From Pseudomonas psychrophila (GTDB lineage Bacteria; Pseudomonadota; Gammaproteobacteria; Pseudomonadales; Pseudomonadaceae), in the NCBI RefSeq assembly GCF_001043005.1, contig NZ_JYKZ01000008.1:124001-188000 (forward strand): 64,000 nucleotides of DNA. Direction: 5' to 3'. Positions 44,898-54,548 of the stretch are shown here, piece by piece; the first letter of the stretch is position 1, and each line of letters starts with the position of its first letter. The notes beneath the pieces were generated by a model. The model searched no databases, was not told where the DNA came from, and saw only the letters and a program-made list of their open reading frames with translations. A program made the position numbers and the translations under genes.

Positions 44898-46187
44898 TTA
44901 AGCGAACGGGTGACGCAGAACGATGGTTTCGTTACGGTCCGGGCCAGTCGAGATAATGTCGATCGGCGCGCCGATCAGTGCTTCAACGCGCTTGATGTAA
45001 GCACGTGCGTTCTCTGGCAGCTCTTCCAGGGTTTTTGCACCCACGGTCGATTCAGTCCAGCCCGGAACTTCTTCGTACACAGGCTGAAGACCTACGTAGC
45101 TGTCAGCATCGGTCGGAGCAATTTCAACACCATTTGCGTCTGTGTAACCGACGCAGATGTTGATGGTTTCCAGACCGTCGAGTACGTCCAGCTTGGTCAG
45201 GCAAATGCCCGAAATACTGTTCACATCGATAGCGCGACGCAAGATAACGGCGTCAAACCAGCCACAACGACGAGCACGGCCGGTGGTAGCACCGAACTCG
45301 TGACCTTGTTTGGCCAGGTGAGCGCCGACGTCGTCGAACAGCTCAGTCGGGAACGGGCCCGAACCTACGCGAGTGGTGTAAGCCTTGGTGATGCCCAGGA
45401 TGTAGTCCAGGAACATCGGGCCAACGCCCGAACCGGTCGCAACGCCGCCAGCAGTGGTGTTGGAGCTGGTCACGTACGGATAAGTACCGTGGTCGATGTC
45501 CAGCAACGAACCTTGGGCGCCTTCGAACATGATGTCTTTGCCAGCGCGACGCAGGTCGTGCAGCTCGGCAGTCACGTCCAGCATCAGCGGCTTAAGCAGC
45601 TCGGCGTATTCCTTGCACTCGGCCAGGGTCTTGTCGAAGTCGATGGCTGGCTCTTTGTAGAAACCCACCAGCATGAAGTTGTGGTAGTCCACCAGTTCAC
45701 GCAGTTTGGCTTCAAAGCGCGGCATGTTCAGCAGATCGCCAACACGCAGGCCACGACGAGCAACCTTGTCTTCGTAAGCCGGGCCGATGCCACGACCGGT
45801 AGTACCGATCTTCAGCTCGCCACGGGCCTTTTCACGCGCCTGGTCCAGCGCAACGTGGAAGGACAGGATCAGCGGGCAGGACGGGCTGATACGCAGGCGC
45901 TCGCGCACCGGTACGCCTTTCTCTTCCAGCTTGATGATTTCACGCAGCAGGGCGTCGGGAGCAACCACGACACCGTTGCCGATCAGGCATTGCACGCCTT
46001 CGCGCAACACGCCCGACGGAATCAGGTGCAATACGGTTTTTTCGCCGTCGATTACCAGCGTGTGGCCAGCGTTGTGGCCACCTTGGTAACGCACTACAGC
46101 GGCAGCATGTTCGGTCAGCAGATCAACGATCTTGCCTTTGCCCTCATCACCCCATTGGGTGCCCAGGACTACGACATTCTTACCCAT
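44898..46187 (-). CDS. purA: Adenylosuccinate synthetase
   Basis: PurA joins IMP and aspartate with GTP, the first committed step to AMP. The 429-residue protein begins MGKNVVVLGTQWGDEGKGK, which holds the GTP-binding loop and the catalytic Asp, followed by GGHNAGHT. ATG 46187 is the family start; a codon 15 bp upstream is not. It follows hisZ on the same strand after 54 bp. Confidence 0.97.
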   Translation of the reverse strand: MGKNVVVLGTQWGDEGKGKIVDLLTEHAAAVVRYQGGHNAGHTLVIDGEKTVLHLIPSGVLREGVQCLIGNGVVVAPDALLREIIKLEEKGVPVRERLRISPSCPLILSFHVALDQAREKARGELKIGTTGRGIGPAYEDKVARRGLRVGDLLNMPRFEAKLRELVDYHNFMLVGFYKEPAIDFDKTLAECKEYAELLKPLMLDVTAELHDLRRAGKDIMFEGAQGSLLDIDHGTYPYVTSSNTTAGGVATGSGVGPMFLDYILGITKAYTTRVGSGPFPTELFDDVGAHLAKQGHEFGATTGRARRCGWFDAVILRRAIDVNSISGICLTKLDVLDGLETINICVGYTDANGVEIAPTDADSYVGLQPVYEEVPGWTESTVGAKTLEELPENARAYIKRVEALIGAPIDIISTGPDRNETIVLRHPFA

Positions 46188-46241
46188 AACACTTGTCCTC
46201 ATTCGCGCAAACTTGGTGCCGGCAGCCGCCGGCAGGAAAAC

Positions 46242-47429
46242 TCAAGAAACCAGCGGCACTACTTGCCACAGGCCGTTCTGCTGAATCAATTGGCGGTCGC
46301 AGTCTGCCTCTTGGGCACCAGCCTGCTGTTGCCCAGGCAACGCCTGAACCACACGCTGACCTTCACTGCGAAGCTGGCAAACCTGCTGCCAGAGTGCCGC
46401 ATCTGTGCTGTCAGGCATCCAGATACCGCCAGACGGTAGCTCGACTTCAGCACGCCCCAGGGTCACCAGGGTTTTCAAATCGGTCGAAAAACCGGTAGCC
46501 GGACGGGCACGTCCGAAAACAGCACCTATATCGTCATAACGACCGCCCTGGGCGATGGAGTCCCCAACGCCCGGTACAAAGACCGCAAACACCACACCTG
46601 TGTGGTAGTGATAACCACGCAACTCACCCAGGTCAAAATACAGCGGCAACTGCGGGAAACGCACAGACAACCGCTCGGCAATCGCCAGCAAGTCATCCAG
46701 AGCAGCCATGACCTGGGCCGGAGCCTTGGCCAGACGCTCACGCGCAGCAACCAGCACTTCGCGGCCGCCACACAAACTAACCAATGCCTGCAGCATGCCT
46801 GCCAAATCAGCCGGCAAACCTTCGGTCAAGGCCGTTACTTCGTCGATCGCCTTGCGTTGCAGGGCGTCGAACAATTGTTGTTCCACTTCAACCGACAGGT
46901 TGGCCGCACGGGCCAGACCACGGTAAATACCAACATGCCCCAGGTCCATGTGCACATCCGGCACATCGGCCAGTTGCAGCATCGCCAACATCAGGCTGAT
47001 GACTTCAACGTCGCTGCTCGGGCTTGCATCGCCATACAACTCGGCACCCAACTGGATCGGGCTGCGCGAGGATGACAACGCACGCGGCTGCGCATGGAGC
47101 ACGCTACCGGCGTAGCACAGACGGCTCGGGCCTTCGCGACGCAGGGTATGCGCATCGATGCGCGCCACTTGCGGCGTGATGTCGGCACGAAAACCCATCT
47201 GGCGACCCGTTTGCGGGTCAATAACCTTGAAGGTACGCAAGTCGAGATCCTGGCCAGCCCCTGTCAGCAAAGACTCCAGGTATTCGATATGCGGGGTGAC
47301 GACGAACTCATAGCCCCAGCTCTGGAACAGATCCAACACCTGACGGCGCGCCACTTCAATGCGGGCTGCCTCTGGTGGAAGTACTTCTTCGATGCCATCT
47401 GGCAAGAGCCAGCGGTCTACCGTTGCCAT
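46242..47429 (-). CDS. hisZ: ATP phosphoribosyltransferase regulatory subunit
   Basis: HisZ is a catalytically dead paralogue of histidyl-tRNA synthetase that activates the short HisG in the first step of histidine synthesis. The 395-residue chain has the class II synthetase core (FQSWGYEFVVTPHIEYLESL, then FRADITPQVARI as motif 2) and lacks the tRNA-binding domain. Its presence implies a short-form HisG elsewhere. Linked to purA, as in other pseudomonads. Confidence 0.95.
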   Translation of the reverse strand: MATVDRWLLPDGIEEVLPPEAARIEVARRQVLDLFQSWGYEFVVTPHIEYLESLLTGAGQDLDLRTFKVIDPQTGRQMGFRADITPQVARIDAHTLRREGPSRLCYAGSVLHAQPRALSSSRSPIQLGAELYGDASPSSDVEVISLMLAMLQLADVPDVHMDLGHVGIYRGLARAANLSVEVEQQLFDALQRKAIDEVTALTEGLPADLAGMLQALVSLCGGREVLVAARERLAKAPAQVMAALDDLLAIAERLSVRFPQLPLYFDLGELRGYHYHTGVVFAVFVPGVGDSIAQGGRYDDIGAVFGRARPATGFSTDLKTLVTLGRAEVELPSGGIWMPDSTDAALWQQVCQLRSEGQRVVQALPGQQQAGAQEADCDRQLIQQNGLWQVVPLVS

Positions 47430-47607
47430 TACGCCATTCCCCTATGATCCGGGCGGCCAGCCAGCAGGCGAGCCTTGAGTAAAGCAGAACGTGGCTGCGT
47501 CTTGAACGCGCACAGCAAAAAAGCCCAAGCGACAGGCTTACACAGCACATTCCTCGAAAAATCTGCCGAAGCTGTAACAGCCATTCGGTCAATCAAACAT
47601 GCAGACG

Positions 47608-47632
47608 CAAAAAAGCCGGGAATTTCCCGGCT
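47608..47632 (-). terminator. Terminator of the hfl operon
   Basis: On the minus strand AGCCGGGAA-A-TTCCCGGCT is followed by TTTTTTGC. It lies about 200 bp past hflC and separates it from hisZ. The rest of the 47430-47833 gap holds a decayed REPIN and no supported gene; the small DUF2065 gene often found here is not seen. Confidence 0.9.
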
Positions 47633-47729
47633 GCCGCATCATACACCCGTTTTCTAAAAGGATCACCCCGCCAGGCAATTTGACCGCCAAGCGGAGTGAA
47701 TGCAGCCTCCTAAAGAGAGGCCCTTTCAG

Positions 47730-47814
47730 TTGAGAGCGAGCCTGCTCTCGATGTAATCAACTCGGCCTGCCTGACAAATCAAGTCGACCGCATCGCGAGC
47801 AGGCTCACTCCCAC
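47730..47814. repeat. Degenerate REPIN
   Basis: The left arm reads TTGAGAGCGAGCCTGCTCTC and the right GCGAGCAGGCTCACTCCCAC. Both show several changes from the standard arms, so this is an ageing copy, 20 bp after hflC. Confidence 0.75.
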
Positions 47815-47833
47815 CCACAGGCTTCAAGCGTTT

Positions 47834-48712
47834 TTACTGTTGCGCAGGCTTGGATTTTTCCAGGTAGCGGAAGAAATCGCTGCTTGGGTCAAGAACCAGT
47901 ACATCGCTCTTGTTCGCAAAGCTTTCGCGGTAAGCGCGCAGGCTGCGATAGAACTTGTAGAACTCCTGATCCTGGCCATAAGCCTTGGAGTAAATCGCAG
48001 CAGCCTGGGCATCACCATCACCGCGCGACTCTTCGGACTGACGATACGCCTCAGCCAACAGCACGCGGGCTTGACGATCGGCGTCAGCACGAATGCCTTC
48101 TGCCAGTTCGTTACCCTTGGCGCGGTGCTCACGAGCTTCACGCTCACGCTCACTGCTCATACGTTCGAAAACGCTGCGGTTAACTTCTTTCGGCAGGTCG
48201 ATGGCCTTGACCCGAACATCGAGAACTTCGATACCCAGCTCTTTTTCAGCCATTTTGTTCAGCGATGCAGTCAGTTCAGCCATCAGCGCATCGCGCTCAC
48301 CGGACACCACTTCATGCAGCGTGCGCTTACCGAACTGGTCACGCAGCCCCGATTCGAGACGACGCGACAGGCGCTCGTCAGCAACTTGCTTAAGACCCGA
48401 CGTCGCAGCGTAGAAGCGACCCGCATCTTTCACACGCCACTTGGCGAATGCATCAACCATTACTGCTTTCTTTTCCAGCGTCAGAAAACGCTGAGTCGGA
48501 GCGTCCAACGTCATCAAGCGGCCATCAAACTTGCGCACCTGGTTGACGTAAGGAATCTTCACATGCAGACCCGGCGGAACATCGTCCTGCACCACACGAC
48601 CAAAGCGCAGCATAACGGCACGTTCGGTTTGCGAAACGATGTAGAAGCTGTTCCAGGCAACAATCGCCACGACAACGGCAACAATAAGGGCGATCAGCGA
48701 TTTATTGCTCAT
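47834..48712 (-). CDS. hflC: HflC, membrane protease modulator
   Basis: HflC with HflK forms a large cage around the FtsH protease in the inner membrane. The 292-residue protein has an N-terminal membrane anchor (ALIVAVVVAIVAWNSFYIV) and a band 7/SPFH domain, followed by a helical, Glu/Ala-rich coiled coil. Its ATG shares one base with the hflK stop. Confidence 0.96.
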   Translation of the reverse strand: MSNKSLIALIVAVVVAIVAWNSFYIVSQTERAVMLRFGRVVQDDVPPGLHVKIPYVNQVRKFDGRLMTLDAPTQRFLTLEKKAVMVDAFAKWRVKDAGRFYAATSGLKQVADERLSRRLESGLRDQFGKRTLHEVVSGERDALMAELTASLNKMAEKELGIEVLDVRVKAIDLPKEVNRSVFERMSSEREREAREHRAKGNELAEGIRADADRQARVLLAEAYRQSEESRGDGDAQAAAIYSKAYGQDQEFYKFYRSLRAYRESFANKSDVLVLDPSSDFFRYLEKSKPAQQ

Positions 48713-49893
48713 CAGCGACTCTCCCTGGTACGCGGTGGTGTCGGCATGTCCGACTTGGCATGGGATGCCGAGTCGTTATTGCCCGCCGCAGCTGCCGAAC
48801 CCGTTGCCGGGTTGCTGCCATTACGGCCTTCAATCATTTTGTCCAATGGCAAGTACAGCAAGTTGCTCTGGCCGTTTTTGTTGCCGGTCACGAGTACTTT
48901 GCTGGTGTTGCTGAAGACATCCTGCATGGTGTCCAGGTACAGACGATCACGCGTTACATCCGGAGCCTTGCGATACTCGGCAACCAGCTTGGTAAAGCGG
49001 TCGGCTTCACCCTTGGCACGAGAAATCACTTCGTCACGGTAGCCGTTGGCGTTTTCGATGATGCGCTGGGCCTGACCGCGTGCTTCCGGCACCACGCCAT
49101 TGGCGTAGCTTTCTGCCTGGTTGCGGGCGCGCTGCTCGTCTTCACGGGCACGAATCACGTCATCAAAGGCTTCCTGTACTTCACGCGGTGCCGCTGCGTT
49201 TTGTACGTTTACCTGAGTCACGGTGATACCGGTCTTGTAGGTATCGAGGAAGCGCTGCAAGCGTTCCTTGATGTCTACAGCCATCTGCTCACGACCTTCG
49301 GTCAGCACCTGATCCATCGCAGTGGAACCCACTACGTGACGCAAGGCGCTTTCGGTGGCCTGTTGCAGGCTGACTTCCGGCTGATCAACGTTCAACACGA
49401 AATCACGCAGGTTGCTGATCTTGTACTGCACGGTCAGCGGCACTTCGACGATGTTTTCGTCTTCAGTCAGCATTTGACCCTGCTTGGTGTACGCACGCTC
49501 ACGCGTCACGTTCTCCATGTACTTTTTATCGAACGGCGGGAAGTAGATGTTCAGACCCGGCCCAACGGTGTCGTAGTACTTGCCCAGGCGCAGCACGACG
49601 GCTTGCTCCTGCTCGTCGACTACATAGACAGCGCTGTACAGCCAGGCAGCCGCCAGTACGACAAGGCCGATGCCGAGCAAGCCGTAACCGGCGCCCTTGC
49701 CATTCGAGCCACCATCACTGCCGCCACCGCCAGTACGTTTTTTCCCACCACCGAACAACCCATTCAGGCTTTCCTGCAGCTTTCGGAAGGCCTCGTCGAG
49801 ATCTGGTGGACCCTTGCGGTCGCCATTATTAGGGCGTTTGCCACCCCAAGGATCTTGATTGTTCGAGTTGCCACCCGGCTCATTCCAAGCCAT
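48712..49893 (-). CDS. hflK: HflK, membrane protease modulator
   Basis: Partner of HflC. The 393-residue chain has a Gly/Asn-rich N-terminal tail (MAWNEPGGNSNNQDPWGGKR), one membrane helix (about 80-98), an SPFH domain and a coiled coil. ATG 49893 is the family start; an in-frame ATG 36 bp upstream is not. Preceded by hflX, with a 96-bp gap. Confidence 0.96.
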   Translation of the reverse strand: MAWNEPGGNSNNQDPWGGKRPNNGDRKGPPDLDEAFRKLQESLNGLFGGGKKRTGGGGSDGGSNGKGAGYGLLGIGLVVLAAAWLYSAVYVVDEQEQAVVLRLGKYYDTVGPGLNIYFPPFDKKYMENVTRERAYTKQGQMLTEDENIVEVPLTVQYKISNLRDFVLNVDQPEVSLQQATESALRHVVGSTAMDQVLTEGREQMAVDIKERLQRFLDTYKTGITVTQVNVQNAAAPREVQEAFDDVIRAREDEQRARNQAESYANGVVPEARGQAQRIIENANGYRDEVISRAKGEADRFTKLVAEYRKAPDVTRDRLYLDTMQDVFSNTSKVLVTGNKNGQSNLLYLPLDKMIEGRNGSNPATGSAAAAGNNDSASHAKSDMPTPPRTRESR

Positions 49894-49989
49894 AGCGCTC
49901 TCCATCTGATAAAGCAAAGACGCGCCCACGGCGCGCCGACCAATGCTACAGAATGCCTATCACAGCGGCACAGCCGCTTTGCGAGGCTT

Positions 49990-51291
49990 TTATTGCAAAG
50001 TGTGTTCTTCGATGAATTCCAGCGGCTGCATCCCTTCGCGGCTGACCAAGCGGTTTAACTCGGCTCGCGGCAGGCGTACGTCCAACAGACTGGAGCCCTC
50101 ATCGTCATGCTCTTCCTTTTGCACAACCCCCAGTTCGAAGAACTGTGCACGCAGTCGAGCAAAACGTTGCGGCAAGCGCAAGGTGCCAACAAACAAATCA
50201 TTGCCCAGTAACTCGGCGATGGCCTGCTCAAGCAACTCCAACCCTTGACCATCACGGGCCGACAACCAGACCCGCTGCGGCTTGCCATCGGCATCACGCT
50301 GGATCTGCGGCTCGACACCTTCAAGCAAATCGATTTTGTTGTAGACCTCGAGAATCGGCAAGTCCTGCGCACCAATTTCGCCCAGCACCACCATCACCTG
50401 CTCGATCTGAGCCATACGCTCAGGCTCGTGCGCATCGATCACATGCAGCAGCAAATCGGAATTGCTCGACTCTTCGAGCGTAGACCGGAAAGCTTCAACT
50501 AGCTTGTGCGGAAGGTGACGAATAAAGCCCACGGTGTCGGCCAGCACGATCGGTCCCAGATCGTCTAGATCAAGGCGGCGCAAGGTCGGATCAAGCGTGG
50601 CGAACAACTGGTCGGCGGCAAATACGTCAGAGCCGGTGACCTTGTTGAACAGCGTGGATTTACCGGCGTTGGTATAGCCCACCAGCGACACCGTAGGGAT
50701 ATCGGCGCGTTGGCGACCTCTACGGGACTGCTCGCGTTGACTGCGGACTTTTTTCAGGCGGGATTTGATCTGGCTGATGCGCACTCGCAACAGACGGCGG
50801 TCGGTTTCAAGCTGGGTTTCACCCGGCCCGCGCATACCAATGCCGCCACCTTGACGCTCAAGGTGAGTCCAGCCACGCACAAGGCGCGTGCTCATGTGAT
50901 CAAGCTGGGCCAGTTCGACCTGCAACTTACCTTCATGGGTACGGGCGCGTTGAGCGAAGATATCGAGAATCAGCCCGGTACGATCAAGCACGCGACACTC
51001 GAAAACTCGTTCGAGGTTACGTTCCTGACTGGGCGTAAGCACGTGATTGAAAATCACGATGTCTACCTTCTCGGCCTTGACCAGGTCGCGCAACTCCTCG
51101 ACCTTGCCACTGCCAATCAGGTATTTGGCTGATGGCCGATGACGCGGCACGTTAAAAAACGCGACGGTATCGGCGCCAGCCGACACAGCTAACTCCTGGA
51201 ACTCCTGCGGATCTTCGCGCGCCTCAGGGTCCTGTCCTTCCAAGTGAACGAGGATCGCTCGCTCACCACCACCGTGGCGCTCAAAGAACAA
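49990..51291 (-). CDS. hflX: GTPase HflX
   Basis: A ribosome-binding GTPase that splits stalled 70S ribosomes, notably after heat stress. The 433-residue protein has the N-terminal ND1 domain, a coiled linker with the glycine-rich GQGGIGMRGPGETQLETDRR-like loop, and a G domain with GYTNAGKST and DTVGFI. It starts 12 bp after hfq, so the two share a transcript. Confidence 0.96.
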   Translation of the reverse strand: MFFERHGGGERAILVHLEGQDPEAREDPQEFQELAVSAGADTVAFFNVPRHRPSAKYLIGSGKVEELRDLVKAEKVDIVIFNHVLTPSQERNLERVFECRVLDRTGLILDIFAQRARTHEGKLQVELAQLDHMSTRLVRGWTHLERQGGGIGMRGPGETQLETDRRLLRVRISQIKSRLKKVRSQREQSRRGRQRADIPTVSLVGYTNAGKSTLFNKVTGSDVFAADQLFATLDPTLRRLDLDDLGPIVLADTVGFIRHLPHKLVEAFRSTLEESSNSDLLLHVIDAHEPERMAQIEQVMVVLGEIGAQDLPILEVYNKIDLLEGVEPQIQRDADGKPQRVWLSARDGQGLELLEQAIAELLGNDLFVGTLRLPQRFARLRAQFFELGVVQKEEHDDEGSSLLDVRLPRAELNRLVSREGMQPLEFIEEHTLQ

Positions 51292-51303
51292 AGCAGACTC
51301 CTA

Positions 51304-51564
51304 TCAGGCGTTACCTGGCTCAGCGTCTGCCAGTTCCGATTCAGTTGCGCTTGGCAAACGAATTGGACGAACCGGGACTACTGTCGAGATAGCGTGCTTG
51401 TAAACCATTTGGCTGACGGTGTTTTTCAGCAGGATCACGAACTGGTCGAAAGACTCGATGGTCCCCTGCAGCTTGATCCCGTTGACCAGGTAGATGGAAA
51501 CGCCAACCTTCTCTTTACGCAAAGTATTCAAGTAAGGGTCTTGTAGCGAATGCCCTTTTGACAT
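51304..51564 (-). CDS. hfq: RNA chaperone Hfq
   Basis: The 86-residue Sm-like protein starts MSKGHSLQDPYLNTLRKEKV and contains Sm2 YKHAISTVVP. It forms the hexamer that pairs small RNAs with mRNAs, and in pseudomonads works with Crc in catabolite repression. The C-terminal tail is short, as in Pseudomonas. A longer in-frame start at 51600 lies in the leader. A 90-bp gap to miaA may hold its own promoter. Confidence 0.98.
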   Translation of the reverse strand: MSKGHSLQDPYLNTLRKEKVGVSIYLVNGIKLQGTIESFDQFVILLKNTVSQMVYKHAISTVVPVRPIRLPSATESELADAEPGNA

Positions 51565-51654
51565 ATGCCGCACTCCTGTAAGGATAAAAAATAGAAACAA
51601 AAATTAGATGACCGCTGTCGCCACATCCATAGGATAGACGGCATTTGCCAAGAC

Positions 51655-52635
51655 TCAGCTCAATATGGAGACCGATTCCAGGTATTTCAAGGCTCGTGGC
51701 AGATTGTCGCAGTCCAGACTGTCCAGCCAATGTAGGTCGTCCCAACTGCGCAACCAGGTGAACTGACGCTTGGCCAATTGGCGCGTGGCAATGATTCCGC
51801 GCTCCCGCATCTCGACCGCTGTCAGCTTGCCGTCAAGGTAATCCCAGACTTGGCGGTAGCCTACAGCACGTATAGACGGCAACCCTGCATGCAGGTCACT
51901 TCTACGGCGCAGACTTATGACCTCGTCAATGAACCCCTGTTCCAGCATCTGCCCGAATCTTAGTGCAATTCGCTCATGCAGCACCTGACGGTTCGCCGGA
52001 GCGATGGCCAGATTCGCGACAGTATAGGGCAATTGGCTGTGCCCAGAAGCCGCTGCTTTAGTCGTTTGTTCAGATTGTTTTTGCCGATGCGCCGTCACGC
52101 TCATGCCGCTGACCCGATAAACCTCCAGCGCCCGCGTCAGACGCTGCGGGTCATTGGGGTGAATCCGCGCCGCAGACTCCGGATCGATGGCCGCCAACTG
52201 GTCGTGCAAGGCTTGCCAGCCAAGGCGCTGAGCCTCCTCTTCGAGTTGCGCACGCACCAGAGGATCGGCCGCCGGCATGTCGGCCAGGCCGTCAGTCAGG
52301 GCCTTGTAATAGAGCATGGTGCCGCCTACCAGCAGCGGGATATTGCCGCGCGCGGTGATTTCAGCCATGGCCTTGAGCGCATCGCGGCGAAAATCTGCCG
52401 CCGAATAGCTGTCGGCCGGATCAAGAATATCGATCAACTGGTGAGGGTGTGCAGCCAGAATTTCTTTGGAAGGCTTGGCCGTGCCGATATCCATGCCGCG
52501 ATAAACCAGCGCCGAATCGACACTGATCAGCTCGCAGGGCAGCACCTTGGTCAGCTCGATAGCCAAGTCGGTTTTGCCGGCAGCCGTAGGGCCCATCAAA
52601 AAAATGGCCGGGGGTAAAGCATTGGAACCTGTCAT
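51655..52635 (-). CDS. miaA: tRNA dimethylallyltransferase MiaA
   Basis: MiaA adds a dimethylallyl group to A37 of tRNAs that read UNN codons. The 326-residue protein has the P-loop GPTAAGKT (15-22), the DSALVYRGMDIGTAKP segment and the DPQRLTRALEVYRVSG block. ATG 52635 shares one base with the mutL stop; a longer start at 52710 would run into mutL and is rejected. Confidence 0.96.
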   Translation of the reverse strand: MTGSNALPPAIFLMGPTAAGKTDLAIELTKVLPCELISVDSALVYRGMDIGTAKPSKEILAAHPHQLIDILDPADSYSAADFRRDALKAMAEITARGNIPLLVGGTMLYYKALTDGLADMPAADPLVRAQLEEEAQRLGWQALHDQLAAIDPESAARIHPNDPQRLTRALEVYRVSGMSVTAHRQKQSEQTTKAAASGHSQLPYTVANLAIAPANRQVLHERIALRFGQMLEQGFIDEVISLRRRSDLHAGLPSIRAVGYRQVWDYLDGKLTAVEMRERGIIATRQLAKRQFTWLRSWDDLHWLDSLDCDNLPRALKYLESVSILS

Positions 52636-54548
52636 CAGCGACCGCGCAAAAAGAGTTTGTCCAAGTCGTCCAGGCCCATTTGGGTCCAGGTGGGACGACC
52701 ATGATTGCACTGACCACTGCGCTCGGTATTTTCCATGTCACGCAACAAGCCGTTCATTTCCGGAATTGCCAAACGCCGATTGGCCCGGATCGCACCGTGG
52801 CAGGCCATGGTGCCGAGCAACTCATTGAGATGCGCCTGAATCCGGTCACTGGTGCCGTACTCCATCAGGTCGGCCAGCACGTCATGCACCAGGCGCTGAG
52901 CCTCAGCCTGCTTGAGCAGGGCCGGGATCTGGCGGATGGCCAGCGTTTCCGGACCAAGACGCTGCAGCTCAAAGCCCAGGCGCTGAAACCACTCGGCGTG
53001 CTCTTCGGCGCAGTCTGCTTCACGCTGACTGACCGCAATCGACTCCGGCACCAGCAGCGGCTGCCCGCTCAGGCCTTCGCTGGCCATGGCGATTTTCAGG
53101 CGTTCATACATGATGCGTTCGTGGGCAGCGTGCATATCCACCAGCACCAGGCCCTGGGCGTTTTCGGCAAGGATATAAATACCCTTGAGCTGCGCCAGCG
53201 CAAAGCCCAGCGGAGGGATATCACCCTGCCCGTCCGGCAGCGGCGCAGCGCCAGCTTCAGGCAATGGCGCAAAAAACTCGCGATAGGCATTGCGGGCTTC
53301 TTCGACAGGCACTGAAGGCGCGGAAGGCTGAGGCCGGTACTGATACTGATAGCCAGCGCCTGCACCCGAGCCCGCGACATGCTGGGTTGGCGCCGCTTGC
53401 GGCTGCTCCAGAACATTAGCGGCCAGGCGCATTTCACCTTGCGGGCCAAACTCTCCGGCGTCGAGCCCCGTAGCGCGCTCGGCCCCGGGAACCGGCGCTG
53501 GCGCGGCCAGTTGATCTTCCGGACGCACATCGCCCAGGGCCCGGTGCAAGGTGCCATACAAAAAGTCATGCACCATGCGTCCATCACGGAAGCGCACTTC
53601 GTGTTTGGTCGGGTGCACGTTGACGTCGACGACCGAAGGGTCGACTTCAAAAAACAGGACAAAGGTCGGATGACGACCGTTGAACAGCACATCGCGGTAG
53701 GCCTGGCGCACCGCATGGGCCACCAGTTTGTCGCGCACCGCACGGCCATTCACATAGAAATACTGCAGGTCGGCCTGGCTGCGCGAGAAGGTCGGCAACC
53801 CCACCCACCCCCACAAATGCAGGCCATTGCGCTCGATTTCGATCGGCAGTGCCTGCTCCAGAAACGCCGAGCCGCAGACTGCTGCCACACGCCGGGCGCG
53901 GGCAGTATCGTCATGGGCTTCATGCAGATTGAGGATGGTTTTACCGTTGTGGCGCAGATTGAACGCCACATCAAACCGCGCCAGCGCCAGGCGTTTGATC
54001 ACTTCTTGCAGATGATCGAACTCGGTTTTTTCGGTTTTGAGAAACTTGCGGCGCGCCGGGGTATTGAAAAACAGGTCACGCACTTCAACCGAGGTACCCA
54101 CCGGATGCGCGGCAGGTTGAACCCGAGGTGCCATATCACGCCCTTCAGTTTCGACCTGCCAGGCCTGATCGGCGCCACGGGTGCGCGACGTCAGGGTCAG
54201 GCGTGCAACGGAGCTGATGGATGCCAGTGCCTCACCGCGAAAGCCCAGGCTCATCACCCGTTCAAGGTCTTCAAGGTCGCGAATCTTGCTGGTGGCGTGA
54301 CGAGCCAGCGCCAGCGGCAAGTCGTCGCTGGAAATACCGCTGCCATCGTCACGCACCCGCAGCAACTTGATCCCGGCCTGCTCCACATCCACGTCGATAC
54401 GCTTGGCGCCCGAGTCGAGGCTGTTTTCCAGAAGCTCTTTGATAACCGATGCCGGACGCTCAACCACCTCGCCAGCGGCAATCTGGTTGGCCAGGCGCGG
54501 GCTGAGCAGTTCAATCCGCGCACTGCTGCTCAACACCCCGTCACTCAT
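52635..54548 (-). CDS. mutL: DNA mismatch repair protein MutL
   Basis: The 637-residue protein has the N-terminal GHKL ATPase (ELLENSLDSGAK, DDGSGI, GFRGEALASI), a long linker rich in Ala, Pro and Gly (about 340-440) and the C-terminal dimerisation domain. DMHAAHERIMYE fits the MutL endonuclease motif DQHA-x2-E-x4-E apart from Met for Gln. This agrees with Pseudomonas lacking MutH. Overlaps amiB by 4 bp. Confidence 0.97.
   Translation of the reverse strand: MSDGVLSSSARIELLSPRLANQIAAGEVVERPASVIKELLENSLDSGAKRIDVDVEQAGIKLLRVRDDGSGISSDDLPLALARHATSKIRDLEDLERVMSLGFRGEALASISSVARLTLTSRTRGADQAWQVETEGRDMAPRVQPAAHPVGTSVEVRDLFFNTPARRKFLKTEKTEFDHLQEVIKRLALARFDVAFNLRHNGKTILNLHEAHDDTARARRVAAVCGSAFLEQALPIEIERNGLHLWGWVGLPTFSRSQADLQYFYVNGRAVRDKLVAHAVRQAYRDVLFNGRHPTFVLFFEVDPSVVDVNVHPTKHEVRFRDGRMVHDFLYGTLHRALGDVRPEDQLAAPAPVPGAERATGLDAGEFGPQGEMRLAANVLEQPQAAPTQHVAGSGAGAGYQYQYRPQPSAPSVPVEEARNAYREFFAPLPEAGAAPLPDGQGDIPPLGFALAQLKGIYILAENAQGLVLVDMHAAHERIMYERLKIAMASEGLSGQPLLVPESIAVSQREADCAEEHAEWFQRLGFELQRLGPETLAIRQIPALLKQAEAQRLVHDVLADLMEYGTSDRIQAHLNELLGTMACHGAIRANRRLAIPEMNGLLRDMENTERSGQCNHGRPTWTQMGLDDLDKLFLRGR

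Noticed and set aside
44745..46439. A 564-codon open frame on the plus strand
   Set aside because: Runs across the chemoreceptor start, the purA terminator and purA in antisense; composition is that of a shadow frame.
47475..47657. A 60-codon plus-strand frame before hflC, and a minus-strand frame 47356-47592 overlapping hisZ
   Set aside because: Neither has a ribosome site or family features; the first spans the hfl terminator hairpin and the second runs into hisZ.
48760..50058. A 432-codon plus-strand frame opposite hflK
   Set aside because: Shadow of hflK and the end of hflX; no recognisable protein.
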